From JARLGU01 sp036504535 (GTDB taxonomy: Bacteria > Armatimonadota > Armatimonadia > Armatimonadales > Capsulimonadaceae), in NCBI GenBank assembly GCA_036504535.1, contig DASXUY010000040.1, forward strand, positions 496,001-560,000: a stretch of DNA of 64,000 nucleotides, given 5' to 3'. The notes beneath the pieces are model-generated. The model did not search any database and was not told where the DNA came from. It was given only the letters and a program-made list of their open reading frames with translations. Of this stretch, positions 24,665 to 32,870 are shown piece by piece; within the stretch, counting starts at the first letter, position 1; every line of letters starts with the position of its first letter. The position numbers were made by a program, and so were the translations under genes.

Positions 24665-27076
24665 CTACCCGCCTTTGAGTACTTCGAAACGATAACCGCT
24701 CCCCGGCATAACGCACAATTCAACCGACGAACTCGTGCGATTCGTGATAGCGTCTTCGGTCAGCGGTTCACTGTCAACGATGATGGTGTCATTGGGACCT
24801 GCGGGCAGCGTGGCTTGCAGATGGATGCCGACGGGTGTCGAGATGTCTAGCGTGAATCGTTCAGGGGTATCGCGCCATGAGCACACTACATCACCGGATG
24901 GTATTGGAACTACCCCCTTGGCCCATGCGAGTCCCGAAGGATGAGGGGCAACTTTAACGAGAGCGAAACCGGGCTCGCCAGCGCTAACGCCCAGGTATTC
25001 AGTGAGCAGATCGATGGTCGGTCCGATGCTCCAGGCGTGGCAGTGACTGGTGGTGTCGTTAACGAACGTTTCCCACCACGATGTGGCTCCCGCATCAAGC
25101 ATCATTCCCCACTTGTCTCCGATGAAATCAAGTGCGGCGTCATGCTTTCCAATTGAGTAAAGCGCGCCGAGTAGATAGAACGAGAAATACGGGCTACCTA
25201 CTTGGGTCAAGCTGCTATCGGTGAGCAACCACGACGCTATGCGAGCTCGCTGCGACGGAGTGCCAAGACCGAAAAGAAGCACAAGGCTGCTGACGTGCTG
25301 GCTGGCGGTCTCAGATTGAACCCCATTAACGATTGCATCGACAAACACGCCGCGAGTATCGTTCCAAAACAGGTCCACAAACGAGTTTGCAGCTAGATCT
25401 CGCCGCATGTCGAGCGAAGCTGCAACATCGGTGTCTCCCGCAAACGCCGCCATGCGCGACGCTGCCCGAAGCGCATCGATATAGAAGAGATTCAGTGGCG
25501 CCGCGATTCCGGTAGGCTGGCCCGATAGACCGGGAGCCCAATCGGTGAAGTTCCACGGTCCGACATCGGCGAGTAGGCCACCGGGTCCGGTCGCGTATGT
25601 TTGCAGCCAATCGAGTGAACGCAGAACGGCAGGCAGCAGCTGCTCGGGAAGATCTCCATCGGCCGTGAGCTGATAGTAATCCCAGATGCTTGCTATCCAC
25701 AGGCACGTGAAGCCATGGATCGGGTGATCCTTTTGGTGCTCATCCCATTCACCGGGGCCAACGGGATCGGTACGACCATCTGCGTACTGCGCTTCGGCGG
25801 TCTTCCTCAGGAAGCGCGCGTGCAGCAGCGTGTCACCAAAGCACATCGCGGCGGCTATGGCTTCTACACGCGCATCGCCGATCCACTGCGCACGCTCGCG
25901 CCACGGGCAATCCATGTAGCGGTCGTCCATGCACAGCTGCAGAGTCCGCCGACCGATTTCCCAGATCTGCTCCAGGCGAGCATCGGAACAAGCGAACGAA
26001 CCGAGGCGATTTACCGGATATGTGGATTCGACGAGCGTGACGAAATGGATTTTTAGCGGTGACACAAGGCCGCGAAACGCAATCCGCATGTAGCGGAATG
26101 CACGGTGCGCAAAGCCTCGAAAAACCGTCACTCCATCGCGCAGAGTCACCTGGTCGGCGTAATTAAGTTCGCTCGCACGTCCAGTGAGATAAAATCCGCT
26201 CGCAGTCTCACCGATACGCAGAACTTCCCCGTATCCAAGGTCAAGCACAGCGCCAGAGTTGTCGCCTTCGACGCACACCTTGACGAAGCCGCTCACTTCC
26301 TGCCCAAAATCGTAGGTAACGTAAAGATCGTCGCCATCCGGAACGATCTCAACCGGTTCGCTTGGGTCGGCGGATCGTTTGACGACGCCTCGTGTAAGCG
26401 GTCGAAGCGCTTCGTCTTGCATGCGCTGAGATACGGTGTCGCCGTTACCAGGCGTGCAGTTCCCCCATTCCAGCATGCGCATCTCTCGGTCAATGCGCCG
26501 GAACGTCGGTTGCGGAATATCGCGTTCTTCGAGCAAAGGCCATGCGCCGTCGTTTGCGTCGCATACGATATCCGCATGGCGCCATTCGTCGCCGATGATG
26601 TCGCCGCCAAATGCGCCCTGTGGCTCTTTGCGGGCGTCGTAATACTCAGCGAAGCCCTGCTGAACGCTTGTGCGTTGCGACGACTTGTCCCAAGGCTGCT
26701 CGACAGCGACAAGCCACGACGCATCCGAGACGATATCATCCATCTGGAACAGGAAGCCGCCTCTGTTGCGGAAACCGGAGAACAACGGGGCATGGGGATA
26801 CGAGACAACCACGGTGATTACATTGGCCTGGTCGGTCGACAGCGTAATCGGAACAACGTCGTAGGTTTGCCGGACGCGTGTGGATGGCGCGGGGCCGTTC
26901 GTGAGGAGGCGACCGTTCAAGTAGAGCTTGTACTGATAATCCGCACTGATGTACGCTACAGGAATGCACGATCGGTCAGTCGGCCAATCAAAACTCTTAC
27001 GAAAAATCCGGTATGAATTTTGCTCCGCAGCCGGTCCCGACCATATCCATTTCGCGTACCACGTCAATTCGGTCAA
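24665..27076 (-). CDS. GH78 alpha-L-rhamnosidase-like glycoside hydrolase
   Basis: The 803-aa protein has an N-terminal beta-sandwich (about 1-110), a second sandwich with QVTLRDGVTVFRGFAHRAFR (about 300-350), an (alpha/alpha)6 catalytic barrel (about 370-700) and a C-terminal sandwich. GH78 acidic residues are visible: Asp389, Glu394 and Asp401 in DCPWRERAQWIGD, and Glu669 in GATSWWET. No signal peptide is seen, so it probably acts on imported rhamnosides in the cytoplasm. Its start overlaps the carboxymuconolactone decarboxylase-like stop by four bases. It could instead act on another 6-deoxy-sugar. Confidence 0.88.
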   Translation of the reverse strand: MTELTWYAKWIWSGPAAEQNSYRIFRKSFDWPTDRSCIPVAYISADYQYKLYLNGRLLTNGPAPSTRVRQTYDVVPITLSTDQANVITVVVSYPHAPLFSGFRNRGGFLFQMDDIVSDASWLVAVEQPWDKSSQRTSVQQGFAEYYDARKEPQGAFGGDIIGDEWRHADIVCDANDGAWPLLEERDIPQPTFRRIDREMRMLEWGNCTPGNGDTVSQRMQDEALRPLTRGVVKRSADPSEPVEIVPDGDDLYVTYDFGQEVSGFVKVCVEGDNSGAVLDLGYGEVLRIGETASGFYLTGRASELNYADQVTLRDGVTVFRGFAHRAFRYMRIAFRGLVSPLKIHFVTLVESTYPVNRLGSFACSDARLEQIWEIGRRTLQLCMDDRYMDCPWRERAQWIGDARVEAIAAAMCFGDTLLHARFLRKTAEAQYADGRTDPVGPGEWDEHQKDHPIHGFTCLWIASIWDYYQLTADGDLPEQLLPAVLRSLDWLQTYATGPGGLLADVGPWNFTDWAPGLSGQPTGIAAPLNLFYIDALRAASRMAAFAGDTDVAASLDMRRDLAANSFVDLFWNDTRGVFVDAIVNGVQSETASQHVSSLVLLFGLGTPSQRARIASWLLTDSSLTQVGSPYFSFYLLGALYSIGKHDAALDFIGDKWGMMLDAGATSWWETFVNDTTSHCHAWSIGPTIDLLTEYLGVSAGEPGFALVKVAPHPSGLAWAKGVVPIPSGDVVCSWRDTPERFTLDISTPVGIHLQATLPAGPNDTIIVDSEPLTEDAITNRTSSSVELCVMPGSGYRFEVLKGG

Positions 27077-27495
27077 CTCACATCTCCTTCAGTTGCGGCA
27101 TTCGCTACCGCCTGTTCATCGTCCCACGCGGCATATACCGCCTTTGCTACCTCGACGGCGTTGATTGCCGCCGGGAACCCCGCGTAAACCGCCGTTTGGA
27201 TGAGCACTTCCGCGATCTCATCCTTGGTCCAGCCTACTCGCAACGCGCCTCGGATATGCGCCTTAAGTTCCGGAGCCGTGTGGCCGCCCATCGCCGCGAG
27301 CATCGCCACGATACAGATCTGCCGCGTTTTGACATCGAGACCGGGACGCGCCATCACATCGCCGTAAGCGAATGATACGATCATTTCACCCAGCGCAGGT
27401 GCCACTTCGGCCACGCCGCCGACGGTTTTGTCGGCGACAGTATTATGGATGGCCTGGATTAGCTCCCAGCCTCGTTTATATCGTTCGTCTTCCAT
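27073..27495 (-). CDS. Carboxymuconolactone decarboxylase family protein
   Basis: A 140-aa helical protein of the CMD/AhpD-like family. The conserved core is GLDVKTRQICIVAMLAAMGG with HTAPELKAHIRGALRVG and the C-terminal AGFPAAINAV. The AhpD CxxC pair is absent, so it resembles the decarboxylase-type branch rather than a peroxidase partner. It starts six bases after the aldo/keto reductase stop and overlaps GH78, so all three are one transcript. Its substrate is unknown; a lactone or oxidised sugar would fit the context. Confidence 0.88.
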   Translation of the reverse strand: MEDERYKRGWELIQAIHNTVADKTVGGVAEVAPALGEMIVSFAYGDVMARPGLDVKTRQICIVAMLAAMGGHTAPELKAHIRGALRVGWTKDEIAEVLIQTAVYAGFPAAINAVEVAKAVYAAWDDEQAVANAATEGDVS

Positions 27496-27501
27496 CGCAG
27501 G

Positions 27502-28449
27502 CTACATCACGCCCTTGCCACGTGCGGCGGTCCACAGTTTGTACCAGTCCTGCCTCGGCATAGGAACGTTGACGGCACCTGCCCCTTCGGCGATGTGAGC
27601 CGGGTTGTTGGAGCCGATGAGCGGGATGATGCCCGCCGGATGCGCGAGCAGCCACGCAAGCGCCACCTGGCCCGAGGTCGCATTTTTCGCTTCCGCCTGA
27701 ACCTTGAGTTCGGCAACTGTTGCGGCGAGAGCGGGCTGATCGGCGGGTACGTCGCGCTTGCCGGACAGCCAGCCTTTCCATAGCGGAGAATACGCGAGCG
27801 GAGTGATGTCCTGACTCATTTGAAAATCAAGGATACCAGACCCTAACCAAGGCAGCTCTCCTTCGTAGATAGGCTCCAGACGGCCAAGGGAGATGGAAAT
27901 CTGGTTAGAGATTAGCTCTGCACCGTCGAGATAGGCTTGAAGCGCTCGGATCTGCTCCGGGAAGTAGTTGGACACGCCGATATGCTTGACGAGGCCCTCG
28001 GCGAGAACGGCTTTGAGCCCCTTCGCCGTTTCGCGCGGATGGGTGAACGGATCGGGACGGTGCATCTGGTAGATGTCCACGTAGTCGAGTCCCATTCGGT
28101 TAAGAGAGCCGTCGATGCTGCGACGGATGTAGTCGGCATCGAGTTCGTAGAAGCCCGATCGGATCCCGCACTTGGTAGCGATGACAATCTTTTCACGCGC
28201 CCCCGGAACGGCGGCGAGGCAGTTCTTGAAAATGCTCTCACAAGCCGTGCCTCCGTAAATATCGGCATGGTCGAAGAAGTTGATCCCAGCGTCGAGCGCA
28301 GCTTTGAATGCCGCGACAGCAGCGTCGATTTTAGCGGAATCGACTTCAGCAGGGTTCCATGTTCCCGCCATGCCCATGCAGCCTAGCGCAATGCGAGTAA
28401 CCTCTGGGCCTGTTTTTCCAATACGCTGCGTAGGAAGTAGTGTTGTCAT
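27502..28449 (-). CDS. Aldo/keto reductase
   Basis: NADPH-dependent (alpha/beta)8 reductase. The catalytic tetrad is seen as FFDHADIYGG (Asp, Tyr), VIATKCG (Lys) and DIYQMHRPD (His). It resembles the YdhF/YdbC group (LGCMGMAGTW near the start, GSNNPAHI near the C-terminus). I chose ATG at 28447-28449 (315 aa) because AAGGAA lies directly upstream; the longer frame adds unlikely residues. It is the first gene of a leftward unit with a CMD-like protein, GH78 and GNAT, suggesting a sugar-derivative pathway. Confidence 0.92.
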   Translation of the reverse strand: MTTLLPTQRIGKTGPEVTRIALGCMGMAGTWNPAEVDSAKIDAAVAAFKAALDAGINFFDHADIYGGTACESIFKNCLAAVPGAREKIVIATKCGIRSGFYELDADYIRRSIDGSLNRMGLDYVDIYQMHRPDPFTHPRETAKGLKAVLAEGLVKHIGVSNYFPEQIRALQAYLDGAELISNQISISLGRLEPIYEGELPWLGSGILDFQMSQDITPLAYSPLWKGWLSGKRDVPADQPALAATVAELKVQAEAKNATSGQVALAWLLAHPAGIIPLIGSNNPAHIAEGAGAVNVPMPRQDWYKLWTAARGKGVM

Positions 28450-28615
28450 TTGAGTTCCTTGGTCAATATTGTGCGACATTGCGCCTGTGCTAGGTTCGCC
28501 GCGTTCTGCGCAATTCCTGCTGTATGTTGGCGACAAGGTGGGCAAATACGCGATTTCCGCGTAATCGAGGCGCACTTCGCAGGGATTTTGGGGCAGCGGG
28601 GCGAATCAGTGTGCC

Positions 28616-29740
28616 ATGGACATCGAAAAAGTACGTGCTCAGTTTCCTCATTTGTCGGAAGGTTATGTTCACCTTAACCACGCCGGCGTGTCCCCTCTTT
28701 CCCTCGCGGTTGCAAACTCCATTGCGGAGTTCCTTCAGCGAATGCTCACGAGCCCGGAAGGCACTATGTGGGGCTGGCAAGGGCATATTGAATGCCATGC
28801 GGCCTTAGCGCGCCTGATGGGCGTCCCGACCGAAGACCTTGCTCTGACCAAGAACACGGCTCACGGGATTTCTATTGTGGCCGACGGCCTGAAATGGCGC
28901 GACGGCGACGAGGTTATCTTCGCAGACTGCGAGTACCCGGCGAATACGTACCCGTGGCTCGCTCAAGAGTCGCGCGGGGTGACGTGCAACGTCGTCAAGA
29001 CCCGCCGAGATGGCACCCTTTCTATCGATGACTACGCAGCCGCGATTACCGCTCGAACGCGAGTAATCGCCGTGTCGTGGGTGCAGTTCTCGACAGGCTA
29101 CCGAGTGGACCTCGGCGCCCTGGCTGAGCTTGCGCACGCCCATGGAGCGATTCTGGTCGCCGACGTGATTCAAGGGCTTGGGGCGATGCCAATCAACTTG
29201 ACGGAACTTGGGGTCGATATTGCTGCTACTGGTTCGCAAAAGTGGCTGATGGGCGTCGTTGGAACTGGCGGCCTCTACATCAACCCGAACGTGCTCGACC
29301 AGTTGCGCCTTGTCAACATGGGGGCTGGATCGGTCAATAACGTGCTGGCGTTCGATCCGCTTGGATTCGACCCGAAGCCCACAGCGCAGCGATATGAGGA
29401 AGGCACGCCGAATATTCCGGGATCAGTGGGGTTACTCGGCGCGATCCGCCTGCTGGAGAAGGCTGGCCCCGATACCGTCGCAGAACGTATAAAGAATATT
29501 ACGCGTTACGCCATCGAAGGGCTCAAGTCACGCGGTTACAAGCTGATCTCGCCAGATAGTGACGACGTGAGAGCAGGGATCGTGCTCTTCCAGCACCCCA
29601 CCCTTCCCAACAGCGAAGTGATGGCAGCGCTCAAGTCGGCGAAGGTGCACGTCGTGGATCGTGGTGGCAATGTCCGGTTCGCGCCGCACTTCTACAACAC
29701 CGAGGCAGACATCGATCAGGCGTTGAACGCACTGCCGTAG
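28616..29740 (+). CDS. Class V aminotransferase / cysteine desulfurase-like PLP enzyme
   Basis: A 374-aa fold-type I PLP enzyme. The cofactor Lys is in ATGSQKWLMG and the PLP Asp/Gln region is ILVADVIQGLG. Features such as YVHLNHAGVSPL at the N-terminus and EEGTPNIPGSVGL place it near the isopenicillin-N epimerase/cysteine-desulfurase-like group. The SufS/IscS active-site Cys loop is not evident, so sulfur transfer is doubtful. It is divergent from the aldo/keto reductase across a 166-base promoter region. Confidence 0.88.
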   Translation: MDIEKVRAQFPHLSEGYVHLNHAGVSPLSLAVANSIAEFLQRMLTSPEGTMWGWQGHIECHAALARLMGVPTEDLALTKNTAHGISIVADGLKWRDGDEVIFADCEYPANTYPWLAQESRGVTCNVVKTRRDGTLSIDDYAAAITARTRVIAVSWVQFSTGYRVDLGALAELAHAHGAILVADVIQGLGAMPINLTELGVDIAATGSQKWLMGVVGTGGLYINPNVLDQLRLVNMGAGSVNNVLAFDPLGFDPKPTAQRYEEGTPNIPGSVGLLGAIRLLEKAGPDTVAERIKNITRYAIEGLKSRGYKLISPDSDDVRAGIVLFQHPTLPNSEVMAALKSAKVHVVDRGGNVRFAPHFYNTEADIDQALNALP

Positions 29741-29915
29741 CTGGAATCCCTTGCGAACGCGTCGCTCACCCGGCACTGAAGTACCGGGCTACCAAAGGAA
29801 TCACCTTTGGTGATAAGTACGCTACGCGCACTCCGCGCATGTGTCGCTTCGCGACGGTCCGTAACACATTGGACGTAACCTATCACCGCTAGCGATCCAG
29901 CTACATGGGATCAGG
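29741..29915. other. Intergenic region with three short hairpins
   Basis: Contains CCCGGCACTGAAGTACCGGG, then ACCAAAGG-AATCA-CCTTTGGT (29792-29812), then GTCGCTTCGCGAC, between converging genes. No T-run follows any of them. No gene is seen. Confidence 0.4.
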
Positions 29916-30161
29916 CTACTGCTTCTTGGGCCGCTTGGGGAGCTTCAGCAGCTCTTTGGCCTGACGCGACCGCCGCTTCTCGTCGTCGATTGCCTGCTGC
30001 ACATTCGCCATGGCGGCCATGTTGGCGTACGGGTCCACCGGCCCCTGCTGATCGAGATGCTCACGCACAGCTTCATTCACCTGCCGCGCGCGACGAACGA
30101 TCATGACAAGCAGGACGATGATTATGGGTATCCCAACGATGTAAGCGATTGTATCGGTCAT
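29916..30161 (-). CDS. Small membrane protein
   Basis: An 81-aa product with one N-terminal helix (about 5-22, IAYIVGIPIIIVLLVMIV), a helical charged segment and a Lys/Arg/Pro-rich C-terminus (KLPKRPKKQ). The topology suggests a cytoplasmic tail. No family is recognised. The upstream region is shared with a divergent membrane-protein gene. Confidence 0.6.
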   Translation of the reverse strand: MTDTIAYIVGIPIIIVLLVMIVRRARQVNEAVREHLDQQGPVDPYANMAAMANVQQAIDDEKRRSRQAKELLKLPKRPKKQ

Positions 30162-30263
30162 GGCTTATTGTACCCACGGTGAGAATGGGTAAAATCGCTA
30201 GGACGCGGAATTGAATTGCGTATCCAAACCTTGAATATGCGGAAGGCAAGAAAGGACGCGGTG

Positions 30264-31028
30264 ATGCTTGACAAGGCGGCTCGACAAGAAGCAATTGGGA
30301 TAATCGATGGGCTAATCGAACGCAGGATTGATCTCGATGAGTTTGAGAATAACGTCATGGATATCGATAGTGACGATAGCGTCGTGCAAACCCTTCAGTC
30401 ACAGTTGTTGGATGATTGTCTCATCGAGAGTGCCGACTTATCCAAAGACGAAATCGCACACCTGAACCGCCTACTACTGCTTCTCCAATCAGACGCCGAA
30501 ATTGTCCAGCTAAGAACTCCCGCGCAATGGGGAATGCAACAGCTACTTGCTCTCGCATGTATCGCGGGCATACTAATGCTCGCCATACGACTTGGCTGGG
30601 GCCCTCAAGTAGCCACGCCAATTTGGCTGAGCTACTTTGACATCTCGATTCTTTGCATATTTGACTCAACAAAGGATGATCGACATTCGCTGTATTGGCC
30701 GTTTCAGGACTTCCGTAGCCTCTTATCGGTGAGGCGGCGTACGCCAACATTTGCGAAGCGCAAGTTCTGCCCGAGCTCCGAGGTCGATGTCGATGTCGCC
30801 CCGCGTGTTGAAAACAAACACCTTGACGAACCTAAAACGCACAGTGAGCGGTTAAAGTTGAAACTTGCCGAGTTGGAAACCTACTCGGTATTAGGACTTG
30901 TGGTTGTTGTACTATTTGTGCTATCGCCGTTCTTCCTAATAGCCATGGCACTTCCGGTTCGCCAAGAAAGGACTCGCGTCGTGATAGCCAATGGCTTGTC
31001 GTCCCCTGCCAGGCCGGACGGCTGCTAG
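30264..31028 (+). CDS. Unknown membrane protein
   Basis: A 254-aa product starting at ATG 30264, with AAAGGA seven bases upstream. The N-terminal ~85 residues are acidic and helical, resembling a small cytoplasmic domain. Two hydrophobic stretches follow, at about 92-112 (LLALACIAGILMLAIRLGW) and about 205-230 (YSVLGLVVVVLFVLSPFFLIA). The polar segment between them is probably cytoplasmic. No family is recognised. Codon use and wobble composition look more AT-rich than the neighbouring enzymes. Confidence 0.65.
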   Translation: MLDKAARQEAIGIIDGLIERRIDLDEFENNVMDIDSDDSVVQTLQSQLLDDCLIESADLSKDEIAHLNRLLLLLQSDAEIVQLRTPAQWGMQQLLALACIAGILMLAIRLGWGPQVATPIWLSYFDISILCIFDSTKDDRHSLYWPFQDFRSLLSVRRRTPTFAKRKFCPSSEVDVDVAPRVENKHLDEPKTHSERLKLKLAELETYSVLGLVVVVLFVLSPFFLIAMALPVRQERTRVVIANGLSSPARPDGC

Positions 31029-31034
31029 CACCCC

Positions 31035-31253
31035 CTACAACACCCCGTGGTTTGCGGAACTCATTTCGGCGTGGGATACCGACACCCAGAGCTGTGGGTT
31101 CGCATCGAACTCACGCTTGCACTGCTTGCAGCAGAAGTAAAACACGCCGCCGCGATAGAGACTGGTGAATTTGGCGTTCGGCCCGACGTTCTTGTGACAT
31201 ACCGGGTCCGCATATTTGTTGACGATTTCCGCATCGGCTAGTGGTTGAGCCAT
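31035..31253 (-). CDS. YHS-domain protein
   Basis: A 72-aa YHS-domain protein. The metal-binding Cys pattern is seen as YADPVCHKNV and YFCCKQCKREF. YHS domains are linked to heavy-metal and copper handling and occur alone or in P-type ATPases. GAGGAG lies before the ATG. It lies 30 bases downstream of the oligopeptide ABC ATPase on the same strand, so they may be co-transcribed. Confidence 0.85.
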   Translation of the reverse strand: MAQPLADAEIVNKYADPVCHKNVGPNAKFTSLYRGGVFYFCCKQCKREFDANPQLWVSVSHAEMSSANHGVL

Positions 31254-31283
31254 TCTGTTACACTCCTCGGTTGGTAGATTCTA

Positions 31284-32273
31284 TCAATTCACATTTTCTG
31301 CGTAAAGCAGGCAGCGCACCGCGCTCCCGTCGCGCCCACGCGCCAAGAGCGCTGGCTCTGTTTCGGTGCACGCGGCAAACCGTCTGTCGCAGCGCTCGGC
31401 AAAAGCGCACGACGGCTTCGAGCCCACGGGTATCCTCGGCGGTTGCCCTTCAAGAAACACGAGAGGCTGACCGGTTCTAGGACGGCTGATATCTGGCAGT
31501 GACGCCAGCAGGGCCTGCGTATAAGGGTGCTGCGGGGAACTGAACAGTTCAGCCGACGCAGCAGTTTCCACTATCTGCCCCCCATACATCACCGCGACAC
31601 GGTCGGCTCGCTCGGCGACGATGCCGAGGTCGTGCGTTATCAGTATCACTGCCGTGCCGAATTCGGCTTTCAACTCATCCATCAAATCTAATATCTGAGC
31701 CTGAACAGTCATGTCGAGCGCAGTCGTGGGCTCATCGGCGATCAATACCTCTGGCTCTAACGCAAATGCCATCGCGATCATAACGCGCTGCCGCATGCCG
31801 CCAGAAAGCTGGTGCGGATATTGGCGCAACCTGTCTGACGCGCCCGGGATGTGGACACGCGCGAGCCATTTGGCTGCGTCACGCGCCGCATCCTTGGCTG
31901 ACAGGCTGCGATGCGTGCTCAGCGTCTCGATCATCTGCGCGCCGATCGTGAGCACCGGGTTGAGCGATGTGAGCGGGTCTTGCGGTATCCAAGCGATTCT
32001 TCCGCCGCGAACAGCTCTCATATCCCGCTCGCTCCGCGTCATCAAATCCACGCCATCGAGTATCACCTTGCCGCCGTCAATTGCGCCAGGCGGATCGATC
32101 AAGCGCAGGAGCGACAGCGCGGTGACACTTTTGCCAGAACCGGACTCACCGACAATCCCCAACGTTTCGCCGCGCTTGAGCCCAAACGACACGCCGCGAA
32201 CGGCGGCAAGGGGCGCGCGCCCCGGCGGCGAGAAGGACACCGATATGTCATCGACTTCCAAAAGTATAGACAA
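31284..32273 (-). CDS. Oligopeptide/dipeptide ABC transporter ATPase (OppD/DppD type)
   Basis: A 329-aa ATPase. Walker A is GESGSGKS, the signature is LSGGMRQRVMIA, Walker B is VLIADEPTTALD and the H-loop is ITHDLG. The C-terminal oligopeptide-family extension carries a Cys pattern (SCAFAERCDRRFAAC and RCLLY), which in this family can bind an Fe-S cluster. The start shown is TTG at 32271-32273 without a ribosome site, so it is uncertain. The usual partners (OppA/B/C/F) are not adjacent, making this an orphan subunit here. Confidence 0.9.
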   Translation of the reverse strand: MSILLEVDDISVSFSPPGRAPLAAVRGVSFGLKRGETLGIVGESGSGKSVTALSLLRLIDPPGAIDGGKVILDGVDLMTRSERDMRAVRGGRIAWIPQDPLTSLNPVLTIGAQMIETLSTHRSLSAKDAARDAAKWLARVHIPGASDRLRQYPHQLSGGMRQRVMIAMAFALEPEVLIADEPTTALDMTVQAQILDLMDELKAEFGTAVILITHDLGIVAERADRVAVMYGGQIVETAASAELFSSPQHPYTQALLASLPDISRPRTGQPLVFLEGQPPRIPVGSKPSCAFAERCDRRFAACTETEPALLARGRDGSAVRCLLYAENVN

Positions 32274-32415
32274 AGGAGTTTAGAACCATTCGCATCAAAC
32301 AAGCGTGCTCTTATTATGGCACGGGAACAGCCATCTTGAGGCGCTCGGCGCTGTGGAACCAGAGCTGTATCATCTAAATCGAATGTGGGGTGAGTCGGCC
32401 AAGAAATGTTTCGAT
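32274..32415. other. Intergenic region upstream of repeat A copy 1
   Basis: Non-coding DNA between the leftward ABC ATPase and the repeat. I see no gene or clear promoter in it. Confidence 0.3.
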
Positions 32416-32642
32416 TTGCAGTTACTGGCGCTACGCTCGCGCAATTTCCGGTAGGGAACACATTACTGTTTAGGTTTCATGTTCGATCAAAAAATTCAAA
32501 ACTAAGCCTTCGACGGGTCCTGAAAAGTGTTTTTCGGAAAAAACAAAGGGACCCGCCTCCGGCAGTAGGAAGTTTTTAATTTTTGTGCTCGAACACCGGG
32601 TTCTTGGCCGGAAAGAATAGGACAAGATCGCTACGCGATCTT
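32416..32642 (+). repeat. Structured dispersed repeat family A, copy 1
   Basis: A 194-nt unit (32416-32609) aligns collinearly with 48286-48478. The outer arms 32481-32502 and 32572-32594 are inverted repeats of about 22 bp. Inside is the hairpin TGTTTTT-CGGA-AAAAACA (32528-32545), flanked by GGGTCC/GGACCC. A further hairpin, AAGATCGC-TAC-GCGATCTT, sits at 32624-32642. The tiny reading frame ATGTTCGATC...TAA inside the 5' arm (eight codons) occurs in both copies. Confidence 0.8.
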
Positions 32643-32870
32643 AAAGTGGTCGCCGAAATCCGGCCGGAAAATTAAGATGCAGTTATCGTGGGTGCGGAAC
32701 CTGTTGCGAGCGCAAATGCCTATAATGGGCCATTTGGGGGACAGGATTAAGGCAGGCAGACACGAACTATAGTAGATAGGGTTCGTCCATATATACGTGC
32801 CCACTGATGTGGATACTCGCTTCGCCAAGACCGCGACCTGCAAAGCAATGACGGCTTCGGACGCAATCAA

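Noticed and set aside
26105..27016. 303-aa rightward ORF
   Set aside because: Antisense shadow of GH78.
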